A stretch of 21,969 nt of DNA from an uncultured Collinsella sp. (GCA_900762355.1 CAAFGE010000054.1:1-21969); one strand, 5' to 3'; numbered from the stretch's first letter, positions 8,195 to 16,152 are shown. Made by a program: numbers and translations. Notes: a model not told the origin generated them from the sequence alone.

Positions 8195-8336
8195 TTCCGA
8201 TACACTCCAAGCACAGCCTAATTGCTTTGGCCAGCACGGCATCCGCCTCGCCACGCATAACACCAAAGCACACCATGGTAATTCCGACGATCAACAAAGC
8301 GACCTGTACCACGGGTTTTACCGCTTTGAACAACAC
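8187..8336 (-). CDS. small CXXC membrane protein, CD1871A-like
   Basis: This short gene of 49 codons starts with GTG (8336), or possibly the next codon TTG (8333). AAAGGAG lies 5-8 nt upstream. The product has a short basic N-terminus (MLFKAVKPVV), one hydrophobic helix at about residues 9-27, then a basic and acidic stretch, and ends in RLCLECIGIG. That CLEC motif followed by a short Gly/Ile tail is the hallmark of the small CD1871A-type CXXC proteins that sit next to 4Fe-4S membrane proteins and TlpA-like proteins in many anaerobes. The family match is from memory and motif, not a search. Its stop codon overlaps the TTG start of the ferredoxin-type gene, making the two translationally coupled. 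A membrane-bound thiol relay between the Fe-S protein and the thioredoxin lipoprotein is a reasonable inference. The non-ATG start makes this gene easy to miss. Confidence 0.8.
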   Translation of the reverse strand: MLFKAVKPVVQVALLIVGITMVCFGVMRGEADAVLAKAIRLCLECIGIG

Positions 8337-8356
8337 GACCACTCCTTTCGTCACGC

Positions 8357-8393
8357 GACCATTGGACCATATCGGCTATAAAATCCGTGTTAA
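8357..8393. promoter_or_regulatory. divergent promoter region with GACCAT direct repeats
   Basis: This is the 87-bp gap between the redox operon (minus) and the two-component system (plus). On the minus strand TTAACA (8393-8388) and TATGGT (8371-8366), 16 bp apart, form a plausible promoter with a start near 8359. On the plus strand TATAAA (8377-8382) could be a -10 box, without a good -35. GACCAT occurs twice, at 8357-8362 and 8365-8370, an 8-bp period, overlapping the minus -10 box. Such a repeat could be a regulator site. Confidence 0.35.
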
Positions 8394-8423
8394 GCGCGAT
8401 ATGGAATGTGCAAGGAGACTGTT

Positions 8424-9098
8424 ATGCGTATTTTGATCGTCGAAGACGAGCGAGCACTGTGCGATGCAATCGCGCGCAGCTTGCGAAACTTGGCGTACAG
8501 CGTCGACTGCTGTCACGATGGACAGGAGGCGCTCGACCTGCTGGGCGTCGAAGTCTTTGACCTCGTGGTGCTCGACCTCAATCTCCCCCGTATCGACGGC
8601 ATGACCGTGCTCAGGGAACTTAGGAAAACCGACTGCGAGACCAAGGTACTGATTCTGTCCGCACGTGGCGAAGTATCCGATAAAGTCGCCGGACTCGATG
8701 CCGGCGCCAACGATTACCTTACCAAGCCGTTTCATCTGGACGAACTTGCGGCAAGGATCCGCAGCCTTACCCTCAGGCGCTTCGCACAAAGCGACATAGT
8801 ATTAACCTGCGGAAAGCTCAACTTTGACACCAAGGCGCGCATCGCTTCCGTGAACAGTGAGGCTCTATCTCTTACACGCAAGGAAACGGGAATCTTGGAA
8901 TACCTGATGCTTAATCAGGGGCGACCGGTAAGCCAAGAGGAGCTTATAGAGCACGTTTGGGATAGCACCGTGAACAGCTTTAGCAACGCAACCCGCGTTC
9001 ACATCTCGTCGCTCCGAAAAAAGTTGCGCGGCGCTTTGGGATACGACCCGATTCGCAATCGGATTGGAGAGGGCTACGTTATGGAGGATGGAGAATGA
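8424..9098 (+). CDS. OmpR/PhoB-family response regulator
   Basis: This is a 224-residue two-component response regulator. The receiver domain (about residues 1-115) has the acidic pair E7/D8, the phospho-acceptor D51 in VVLDLNLPR, S79 in LILSA, and K101 in YLTKPF. The C-terminal winged-helix domain (about 128-222) contains LTRKETGILEYLMLNQG, the recognition region RVHISSLRKKLR and the wing ending GYVM, as in OmpR/PhoB. An ATG six codons earlier is in frame, but AAGGAG six bases before 8424 and the standard MRILIVEDE opening fix the start. The stop codon overlaps the kinase start as ATGA, so the two are co-translated. It is divergent from the redox operon, which shares its upstream region and is a likely target. 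Confidence 0.96.
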   Translation: MRILIVEDERALCDAIARSLRNLAYSVDCCHDGQEALDLLGVEVFDLVVLDLNLPRIDGMTVLRELRKTDCETKVLILSARGEVSDKVAGLDAGANDYLTKPFHLDELAARIRSLTLRRFAQSDIVLTCGKLNFDTKARIASVNSEALSLTRKETGILEYLMLNQGRPVSQEELIEHVWDSTVNSFSNATRVHISSLRKKLRGALGYDPIRNRIGEGYVMEDGE

Positions 9099-10246
9099 AA
9101 GGGCTTTCGCTGCAATGGCGCATAACGATTATGACGGCACTGCTCACGTGTGCGGCATGCGTGCTGACGAACTGCCTGGTCGGCTATACGGGCATGCGCT
9201 ACATGGATGCCATCGGCAGCGACATCTCGGCCTTTAACGCAACCGGCGAAGATTCGCTCCAGGCGTTCGACCCAACGAAAGCGGCCCTCGATGACAAGGT
9301 CACAATCGTCGTAAATGACGCACAGGAGTCTTTTGGCACGACAGCCTGGTACATCACGGCTGGAGTCACACTCCTTGGCGGCGCGCTGGCATACTTTGTG
9401 AGCGGCCGTGCACTCAAACCGCTACGGGCTTTTGCAGCTCAGGTTGAGCGTGTGCAGCCTGACAACCTAAGCGAAATCAGACTCAATGAAGATGTGCCCA
9501 CCGAGCTACAACGATGCAGCGCCTCTTTCAACGACATGATCGCTCGTCTTGGCGAAGGGTTCTCTGCACAGCGTCAGTTTACCGGAAACGCCGCACACGA
9601 GCTGCGCACCCCGCTCGCCCTTATGCAAGCACAGATTGAACTATTCATCTCCGAGCACTCCGGTTTGCAACCCGAAACAGCCGAGCTGCTCGGCCTGCTA
9701 CAAGAACAAACTGAGCGGATGTCGCGGATGACCAAGGTGTTGCTCGAGATGAGTGAGCTCCGCAGCGTTCCTTGCGAGGACGATGTTGAACTTGGTCCCT
9801 TGTCCGAAGAGGTCCTCACCGACCTTGCGCCACTTGCCGAAAATAAGGGCATAGCCCTCAATTGTGCTGGAGACGCTTTAGTAATCGGGAGCGACACGCT
9901 CCTCTATCGGCTGGTGTTTAACCTGGTCGAAAATGCCATCCGTTACAGCCGCCCCGGCTCGACTGTCAACGTCTCCATCTGCGACAACAACAGCCGCGTG
10001 TTCCTGCGAGTCGAGGACCAGGGCCCGGGAATACCCAAGCAGTACCGCGAGAGCATCTTCCAACCGTTCTTTCGCCTGGATAAATCCCGCTGCAGGGCAT
10101 ACGGCGGCGCAGGACTCGGGCTAGCGCTTGTTTGGGAAATTGCAGCGCTTCACGGTGGCACGGTAGAGGTCGAAACAAGTTCCGAGAACGGGACCACTAT
10201 GCTCGCAAGCCTTCCAAAACGATCCGCAGCATTAACCGAACAGTAA
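9095..10246 (+). CDS. sensor histidine kinase, partner of the upstream response regulator
   Basis: This 383-residue membrane histidine kinase has helices at about residues 10-30 and 86-104. They flank a short extracytoplasmic loop of about 55 residues, too small for a typical PAS or dCache sensor. A HAMP linker follows (about 105-155), then the HisKA H-box with His168 in NAAHELRTP. The HATPase_c domain shows N-box LVENAIRYS (N280), G1 box DQGPGIP, F-box FQPFFRLDKSR and G2 box GGAGLGLAL. It starts at the ATG overlapping the regulator stop (ATGA). The first helix contains three cysteines (19, 22 and 27), two of them as CAAC. This is unusual and might fit redox or membrane sensing given the divergent thiol-redox operon, but that is speculation. 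The signal is unknown. Confidence 0.95.
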   Translation: MKGLSLQWRITIMTALLTCAACVLTNCLVGYTGMRYMDAIGSDISAFNATGEDSLQAFDPTKAALDDKVTIVVNDAQESFGTTAWYITAGVTLLGGALAYFVSGRALKPLRAFAAQVERVQPDNLSEIRLNEDVPTELQRCSASFNDMIARLGEGFSAQRQFTGNAAHELRTPLALMQAQIELFISEHSGLQPETAELLGLLQEQTERMSRMTKVLLEMSELRSVPCEDDVELGPLSEEVLTDLAPLAENKGIALNCAGDALVIGSDTLLYRLVFNLVENAIRYSRPGSTVNVSICDNNSRVFLRVEDQGPGIPKQYRESIFQPFFRLDKSRCRAYGGAGLGLALVWEIAALHGGTVEVETSSENGTTMLASLPKRSAALTEQ

Positions 10247-10252
10247 AACGAA

Positions 10253-10284
10253 AGGGGTCCCGCACACGTTTGCGCGGGACCCCT
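10253..10284 (-). terminator. strong hairpin, terminator of the decayed guaA end (minus strand)
   Basis: AGGGGTCCCGC (10253-10263) pairs perfectly with GCGGGACCCCT (10274-10284), an 11-bp stem with a 10-nt loop. On the minus strand it is followed by TTCGTTTT, a T-rich tail. On the plus strand the following bases are not T-rich. It therefore fits best as the original terminator of the minus-strand guaA remnant that ends at 10320, though it may also stop the plus-strand kinase transcript, whose stop codon is just upstream. Confidence 0.75.
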
Positions 10285-10319
10285 CTCCGTCAATGCAATT
10301 CGCCCAAAAGAGTAGAAGT

Positions 10320-10394
10320 TTACTCCCACTCGACCGTGCCGACAGGCTTAGGCGTGAGGTCGTAGCACACGCGGCAGATACCGGGGACCTCCCT
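10320..10394 (-). pseudogene. 3'-terminal remnant of guaA (GMP synthase)
   Basis: Read on the minus strand, 24 codons up to the TAA at 10322-10320 encode a peptide ending CYDLTPKPVGTVEWE. The VYDxxxKPxxTxEWE pattern is the conserved extreme C-terminus of GMP synthase. An in-frame TAA sits directly upstream (10395-10397), and the rest of the roughly 510-residue gene is absent. Another frame just upstream continues briefly with EFVGIAYDCAERI, which could reflect a frameshift, but I cannot confirm that it belongs to guaA. A strong terminator follows at the expected distance. The most likely reading is that recombination or deletion left only the 3' tip. The identification rests on one short motif. 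Confidence 0.6.
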
Positions 10395-10431
10395 TTATAC
10401 GTTCGGCACAATCGTAGGCGATACCCACAAA

Positions 10432-10459
10432 TTCCAGTCCCGAGCAACAAGAGTACAAT
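10432..10459 (+). promoter_or_regulatory. possible promoter of the LuxR-type regulator
   Basis: TACAAT (10454-10459) matches five of six bases of the -10 consensus. A weak -35, TTCCAG, lies 16 bp upstream (10432-10437). The predicted transcript start is about 30 bp before the ATG at 10495. Confidence 0.35.
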
Positions 10460-10494
10460 TGCTGCTAGTGTTGCCAGCTGTTGGGAGATGGAAG

Positions 10495-11499
10495 ATGGAC
10501 TGCGATGGCTACCCATGCGTTCCCATGCCGTTGATGTGCACCGCCTTTGTGCCGGGGCAGATTGACGCTGCGGTTGCAGGCATTTCCGACCCCGATTCAC
10601 GCGCCATCGCCACGGCAGAAGCGCTGTACTTTCGCGGACAGGCCGCACTCGCCGCCAAGACAGCACGCCCCTATCTTGACGCCACCGACCCCGCACTGCG
10701 CTATTCCGCATGCTTTATCTGCGGATATGCCAGTCTGTCGCTCAACCGTATCGCCGATGCCCGCCGTTGCCTTGCTGGCATCCTCGATACGCCGGCCGAC
10801 GAGGAATCACCCGCCGTCCACGCCACGCATATCCTGTTCGCCTCGGCCGCGAGCGTCCTGCTGCACTTGCCTTCCCCGTATTCCGCCGAAGAGTTTTATC
10901 CGCTTGCGGCGCATCTGCCCGAAGGCCTGCGCCTGTTCGCCAGCTACGTGATGGCGCATGCCCTGTACCTGCGCGGCGAATATGGCCGCAGTCTGGGCAT
11001 GGCGGAAAACGCCCTGATCATGAAACAGGGAAGCTATCCCATCTCGGAACTGTTCCTGCACCTGGCAGCTTCTATGGCCTGCATGAGTCTCAAAGACGTC
11101 GACGCCGCAAGGACGCATTTCGGAGCTGCTTGGAACATTGCGCGTCCCGACGGCCTTATCGAGCTCATCGGCGAGCACCACGGCCTTTTACAGGGGCTCA
11201 TCGAGGCGTGCCTAAAAACGCAATACCCCGACGATTTCGCTCGCATCATCGAGATCACATACCGCTTCAGCTACGGTTGGCGGCGCATCCACAACCCCGA
11301 TTCGGGCGAGGACGTTGCCGACGATTTAACGACCACAGAGTTCACCATGGCCATGCTCGCCTGCCGCGGATGGACCAACGCTGAAATCGCACGCCATATG
11401 GGAGTATCGCCGGGCACCGTCAAAAACCGCCTATCCGGCGTATACGCAAAGCTTGGCATCGGCACACGCGCCGAGCTGGTCGCGCACATGTTGCGTTAG
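10495..11499 (+). CDS. LuxR-type transcriptional regulator with helical repeat N-terminus
   Basis: This 334-residue cytosolic protein has a C-terminal LuxR/FixJ-type helix-turn-helix at about 278-334. Helix-turn-helix features are GWTNAEIARHMGVSPGTVKNR followed by LSGVYAKLGI and RAELV. The N-terminal 270 residues are Ala/Leu-rich amphipathic helices with a tetratricopeptide-like look (AEALYFRGQAALAAKTARPYL, then ALRYSACFICGYASLSLN), resembling the sensory part of MalT-like regulators but without a P-loop. There is no phosphorylatable receiver domain. GGGAG seven bases before ATG 10495 chooses this start over the in-frame ATG at 10459. The gene lies 155 bp upstream of a giant exported surface protein on the same strand, and is probably its local regulator. 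Confidence 0.88.
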   Translation: MDCDGYPCVPMPLMCTAFVPGQIDAAVAGISDPDSRAIATAEALYFRGQAALAAKTARPYLDATDPALRYSACFICGYASLSLNRIADARRCLAGILDTPADEESPAVHATHILFASAASVLLHLPSPYSAEEFYPLAAHLPEGLRLFASYVMAHALYLRGEYGRSLGMAENALIMKQGSYPISELFLHLAASMACMSLKDVDAARTHFGAAWNIARPDGLIELIGEHHGLLQGLIEACLKTQYPDDFARIIEITYRFSYGWRRIHNPDSGEDVADDLTTTEFTMAMLACRGWTNAEIARHMGVSPGTVKNRLSGVYAKLGIGTRAELVAHMLR

Positions 11500-11654
11500 C
11501 GACCGGGCTGCCAAGCGCATCGAACGCGTTCCGGAACCCGGCGCTTCGCTCGATCAATTTGGACATTTTGACCCTTGAACGGCACTACCGCCACGGGGCG
11601 CCTTCTCGCACAATTGGATTATTTCCACCGATATTTGCGGGATGGGAGCCCAAG

Positions 11655-14600
11655 ATGCTTGATCGCCGTTCGTTACTTGTTGCCGGAGCGTCCTCACTAG
11701 CGAGCATCATGTTGCCTCGCGTGCCGGGAAGCGAAAATGCCTTCCTGCTGCCGTTCGCGCCCACCGAAGCCCATGCCGACGAAAAAGACCCCTTCAGGGT
11801 GCTCGTTCTCTCGCGCACCATGTTCGGTGTGGTCGTGGTCGACGTCGCCAACAAGAATACGCCCATCACGGGCGCCCAGGTCACGCTCACGTCGCGCTAT
11901 GCCGCAGGCAAGCAGCTCACCGCCACTACCGATGACGAAGGCACGGCCATCTTTGAGGTCGCGCCGCTTTCGGAAGGCTACGTGGACGAGGCGACGCTTC
12001 TCGACGCGTACGACTTTAACGGCGGCATTTCCATTAGCATGGCAGGCTACCGCGATGTCGAGATTCCCCTCGCGCGTGTCCAAGGCGGCACCGCCATTAC
12101 CGCACCCACACGTCCGCTCTCCGATGGCGAGCCGTACTTCCGCCAGCTCACATTCGACGAATGGGACATTCAGTACGCCGACGCTACGTTCATGGCAATG
12201 CCAGCGGACGAAGCAGCAAACGATCAGCCCGACACGCACGCTTTTACCGTGCAGGCCCATCTGCCGCAGGGCGGGCAGGCAACGTTGCATATCAATAAAG
12301 TGATGCCCGCTGCGGGCAGCTCATCCGAAACCGTCACGCAGATTGGCCAAGTCAAGGCCAGCGCATCGGGCGCGGATAATCTGGCGACGTTCACGCTCAA
12401 AGACAAGTTCCTCGATGCAGCGTCGAGCCTTCTGGAAGAAGGATGCAAGCTGCGCTTTGTCCTCGACTACCAAGGCAAAACCTACACGCTCTCCTCCCCC
12501 ATGGCCGTTGTTACCGCGCCGGCGGCAAAGGCGGAATCCGGATCGACCACTATCGTCCCCACCACTATGGACCAAGAGATCACTCCGTTTGATTTCCCCG
12601 CAGCGTTTCCCGGCATCGGCGGCAATAAGTTCACGTGTTGGATGCCCACATTTCCGATTCTCTTCGATTTCTCGTTTGCTGGATACGTGCTGTTTGGCGG
12701 AGGATACAAACCAGCCAGCTATATGAACGATTCGGGCAACCCTGATCCGGAATACTGGAAGAAATCGCCGCGTGAGTCGGGCGCCAAGCAGGCAAACCGC
12801 TACCTCGACGAGATGGAGGGGAAGTGGAATCAGTACAAAAGTATGAGTGCCGGTTCGGGCACCGATCCAAGAAACACCAAGCTCCTTCGCCACCATTGCA
12901 CGCCGCTGTTCACGATGGATATCGCCACACAGCTGTACGGCTCGCTCGCCTACGATTGGGTGGGCAAAACCTGGGGTAACAACAACGACCCCGCATACGG
13001 CAATATTAAGGCCCTCTTCCAGGTAAGAACCGACCTCAATTGGACCGAGCAGTTTACCCTAGGACCGGTGCCGTTTTTCCTAAACGTCAACCCCTGGGTG
13101 CTGGCGAAGCTGGCGCTCGCCGTGGGTGCCCACACGCACGGCAGCGGCGCGGCGTTTTTCAAAAACATTTCGCTCGACTATTCAAACACGTCGGGCTCGT
13201 TCACCATCCAGATCGGGCTTGCCGTCACCTTTGGCGCCGGCGTTGCAGGCGTCGCTTCGTCCGCCGTGCGCGGCGCCGCATCCCTCACGCTGTTCATTGG
13301 GTACGAGAAGGCAGATGGACACCAGCTTCCGCGACTGCGCGTAGGTGCAGACGTCGATGTCGATGTGATACTCCAGTTCGTGATGTTCAAGTGGACCACC
13401 AAGGCTTGGTCGGGGTCGTGGCCCACACTCCTCGATTCGTGGAATATGTCGGTGAACAACGGCGACCAGTATGTACTCCAGCGCTCTGAGCTCGCATTGG
13501 GTGGAGATACGCCCTATACACTAGATGCCTGCTTCGGCTCAGCCGGCAACGCCGAGGCGGGCGGCGTGCCGCAATTTATCGCATCGGCCACCATCGTCAC
13601 CAACGCCGAGCTGCTCGCACGCGCCGAGGTTAAGGCCACTGCCGTAAACGTCGCTTCTGTCGTACGCGATTGGAATCAAGCGGTCACGCGTATTGAGCTC
13701 GAGGCGGATGCAGAGAGCGACGACACGGGACAGGTCGAACATTTCGTCCATGCACTGATGGAAAACGACGAAAACGCCGCGCCGATGTACGAGTACGCCT
13801 ATATCGGCCAGACGACGAACGCCGTTGCTGACCCGAACGCCAATTCTGCCGGCGTGTCGGAGGACGAGCGTGGCGGCATCAAACCCTCGAGCGACAACGT
13901 GCTGTTTGCTGGCGTGCTCAGCGAAGCTCACATGAAGCTGGCAAGGATTGCCGGCGTAGAATGCCTGTTCCGTATCGCCTCGGTGCGCTACGGCGACAAT
14001 GGTCGCTCGCGCCTGGTGGTGCACACAAAGGCAAACGGCACGTGGTCCGCTCCCACGCCCGTGGACTTTCCCCTTGGGTTTGGCGAGGGCGATGTGGAGC
14101 GCAACGGCATATTCGATTACGACTTCGACGTGGTGGAATATACAGACGGAAGAGGAAACCAGGACGCCTACGTGCTGCTGGTCTCGGGCGAGCGCCCCGC
14201 CGGCGACAACACCCTTTTCGATACGGCGAGCACATCCGGCATACTGTCCGTTGTGCGCCTGCGCATAAGCAACGACGAAGTTCGCGTGATATCGCACACG
14301 TCGTGGCGCAGCATCTCGCGCGGCCGCCTTCAGGAGGATGGCTACCATTGCCTGCAGTGCCCGCGTATCACGGTGGGCAAGACGCTGGTCGACGGGCGCC
14401 TGTCGGGCGCTTACCTCCACCGCCGCGGAACCACCGCAGAGAAGGCGCTCGGCAGCGAGGCCGAGGTTGCGCTGGAATGCTTTACCCTGTGGTCGGATAA
14501 TTTGGGCGACAGTCTCACGTTCCGTCAGGTCCTCCACTTTCCGCAGGCACCATCGAGCATCGAGCTGGGCGCGCCCGAGAATATCAACGGCAAAATGGTG

Positions 14601-16040
14601 GTGCCCGTTGCATACGAGACTGCAGGCGGTTGTGGCTGCGCGTCGTACGCCGTGATCGGCCAGTCCATCGCGGGTTGGGGCGTTATGTCGCCAGATGCCA
14701 CAGTACCCCACGCGGTGCCGTGGCCACAACATTCTGGCTTTTTGGCAACCGTCAACGAGCAACTGCAGCATATTACTTGGACGCGAGGCGCATCGGCATT
14801 TGCAACGCAGCCCGTGGGTGCCGCAGGCTGTGGCCCAGCATCGTTTAGCGTAAGCAACAACGGCAGGTGCGTACTCTATGTAGAGAACACCGATGGCAAG
14901 GTGGGACAAACCTACGACGAAGAAGGCAACCCGGTAGCAGTGATGGGCAAGCACTTCCGCATCTTCGCCAGCACCTTGGCAGGCGATCTGTTTACGGAGC
15001 CGTTCGTGATGTGCGAGCTAGACCATCCCGTCGATCAGATAACGACATTTTTAACGTCGGGAGGCATGCTCTCCGCGCTCGCCACGCACATTGTGAGCGC
15101 GGAGAAGAGCGAGGCAGAGCTGCACGGCATCGAAGTGCCCTTGGTGGCGTGTGCCACTCCGACGGGCGCGGTCGCTACCTCGGGCGCGGTGGTGCCCGGA
15201 GCAGCAGGCGAATCCTTCATGGTCACGGTGCGAAACGACGGCAACACCTTGCTGACCGCCGGCACGATCGATCTATACCGAGAGGGCTCCAGCCAGCCGT
15301 TCTCCAGCGCATCCATCGGATTCGGAATGAACGCACGCATGGCTTCGATCTACGATCCAGAGCTTGCCGAGGACGCTTCGGCCAACGACATGGCACATGT
15401 GAAGTACGCGCTCGAGACGCTGGGCGCACGTTTTGCAACGCACCCGCTGGTAGCCGACAACGGCAACGCCGTGCTGGCACCGGGTTGCACGGCACAGTTC
15501 CGCATGAGCTTCGCCATCCCCGAGAGTTGGAGCGACGAAGTGGGCAAACGCGTAACGCTGTATGCGAAGGCACGTAATCTGGTGGCGCTCGATCCCGTAA
15601 CGCTCGAGGAAATTCGACCGGGCGCAAACTCGACGCTGGGTGCCGTACTGCACGAGCTTCATGTGCCCGACGCGGCATGCGAACGCTCAAAAGTTCAGGT
15701 CGGCGTATGCGACAGCGCGGATACGACGGGGCTTCACGATGCACCGATGACGGCGGACGGCGGTGGCGACTCGAGTGGCGGCGGTACTGACAAGGGCGGC
15801 GACTCCGGCGGAAGCAGCTCCGGTGGCGGCAGTGGCTCTGGCAGCGGCAAGGATCACGGCAATAACAAGCATTCCGGAAAAGCGGGCGTGCTTGCGGGCA
15901 CGAGCGATGTCAACGCTCCCCTCATGGCAGCCGCTGCAGCACTCGCCGCAGCTGGCGCCGGCCTTGTCGCCTACAGCGCCCGCCGCACGGCGCTCGAAAA
16001 CGACACCGCCGATGAGATCAATTCGGATAGGCCTCGCTAG
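11655..16040 (+). CDS. very large Tat-exported surface protein with C-terminal LAGTSD sorting-like anchor
   Basis: This 1461-residue protein is not assigned to a known enzyme family. The N-terminus MLDRRSLLVAGASS has a twin-arginine motif and hydrophobic core, with a likely cleavage after AHA at residue 41. Residues about 55-135 look like a carboxypeptidase-regulatory/Cna-B-type beta sandwich (PITGAQVTLTS, then TTDDEGTAIFEV). Residues about 470-600 contain long alternating beta-strand-like segments. About 750-1150 has repeated beta-rich blocks with a propeller feel. About 1184-1310 resembles a CARDB/Ig-like domain (VTVRNDGNTLLTAGTIDLY). A Gly/Ser-rich linker (about 1368-1410) leads to VLAGTSD, a hydrophobic helix of about 22 residues and an RR-containing tail: the architecture of a sortase signal with an atypical motif. 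GGGAG six bases before ATG 11655 selects this start over 11559. The LuxR gene lies upstream. Adhesion or binding of surface ligands is inference only. Confidence 0.85.
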   Translation: MLDRRSLLVAGASSLASIMLPRVPGSENAFLLPFAPTEAHADEKDPFRVLVLSRTMFGVVVVDVANKNTPITGAQVTLTSRYAAGKQLTATTDDEGTAIFEVAPLSEGYVDEATLLDAYDFNGGISISMAGYRDVEIPLARVQGGTAITAPTRPLSDGEPYFRQLTFDEWDIQYADATFMAMPADEAANDQPDTHAFTVQAHLPQGGQATLHINKVMPAAGSSSETVTQIGQVKASASGADNLATFTLKDKFLDAASSLLEEGCKLRFVLDYQGKTYTLSSPMAVVTAPAAKAESGSTTIVPTTMDQEITPFDFPAAFPGIGGNKFTCWMPTFPILFDFSFAGYVLFGGGYKPASYMNDSGNPDPEYWKKSPRESGAKQANRYLDEMEGKWNQYKSMSAGSGTDPRNTKLLRHHCTPLFTMDIATQLYGSLAYDWVGKTWGNNNDPAYGNIKALFQVRTDLNWTEQFTLGPVPFFLNVNPWVLAKLALAVGAHTHGSGAAFFKNISLDYSNTSGSFTIQIGLAVTFGAGVAGVASSAVRGAASLTLFIGYEKADGHQLPRLRVGADVDVDVILQFVMFKWTTKAWSGSWPTLLDSWNMSVNNGDQYVLQRSELALGGDTPYTLDACFGSAGNAEAGGVPQFIASATIVTNAELLARAEVKATAVNVASVVRDWNQAVTRIELEADAESDDTGQVEHFVHALMENDENAAPMYEYAYIGQTTNAVADPNANSAGVSEDERGGIKPSSDNVLFAGVLSEAHMKLARIAGVECLFRIASVRYGDNGRSRLVVHTKANGTWSAPTPVDFPLGFGEGDVERNGIFDYDFDVVEYTDGRGNQDAYVLLVSGERPAGDNTLFDTASTSGILSVVRLRISNDEVRVISHTSWRSISRGRLQEDGYHCLQCPRITVGKTLVDGRLSGAYLHRRGTTAEKALGSEAEVALECFTLWSDNLGDSLTFRQVLHFPQAPSSIELGAPENINGKMVVPVAYETAGGCGCASYAVIGQSIAGWGVMSPDATVPHAVPWPQHSGFLATVNEQLQHITWTRGASAFATQPVGAAGCGPASFSVSNNGRCVLYVENTDGKVGQTYDEEGNPVAVMGKHFRIFASTLAGDLFTEPFVMCELDHPVDQITTFLTSGGMLSALATHIVSAEKSEAELHGIEVPLVACATPTGAVATSGAVVPGAAGESFMVTVRNDGNTLLTAGTIDLYREGSSQPFSSASIGFGMNARMASIYDPELAEDASANDMAHVKYALETLGARFATHPLVADNGNAVLAPGCTAQFRMSFAIPESWSDEVGKRVTLYAKARNLVALDPVTLEEIRPGANSTLGAVLHELHVPDAACERSKVQVGVCDSADTTGLHDAPMTADGGGDSSGGGTDKGGDSGGSSSGGGSGSGSGKDHGNNKHSGKAGVLAGTSDVNAPLMAAAAALAAAGAGLVAYSARRTALENDTADEINSDRPR

Positions 16041-16094
16041 CTCCTAAATTACCTTTGCGAGAGACGCCGACTCGGCTCATCGAACATCAAAAAA

Positions 16095-16124
16095 GGGCTG
16101 GCCCCGATAACTCGGAGCCAGCCC
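16095..16124 (-). terminator. intrinsic terminator of the lipoprotein gene
   Basis: GGGCTGGC (16095-16102) pairs with GCCAGCCC (16117-16124). After one mismatch, CCGA pairs with TCGG around a 4-nt loop. On the minus strand it is followed by six T residues (complement of 16089-16094), a classic terminator 29 bp after the stop at 16153. On the plus strand it is preceded by the A-run and may also help end the surface-protein transcript. Confidence 0.85.
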
Positions 16125-16152
16125 TGAGTCGCCTGACATGGGAATCACAGCG

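Noticed and set aside
10232..10711. 159-codon minus-strand frame across the kinase/LuxR spacer
   Set aside because: It crosses the terminator, is out of frame with the guaA remnant and overlaps the LuxR coding region; composition is Arg/Ser shadow.
11521..11537. GAACGCGTTC palindrome as a second SOS box
   Set aside because: The half-site spacing is 2 bp instead of 4, so it does not fit the LexA operator form.
13539..14954. 471-codon minus-strand open frame inside the surface-protein gene
   Set aside because: It has no ribosome-binding site or recognisable domain and has His/Arg/Cys-rich shadow composition opposite a coherent exported protein.
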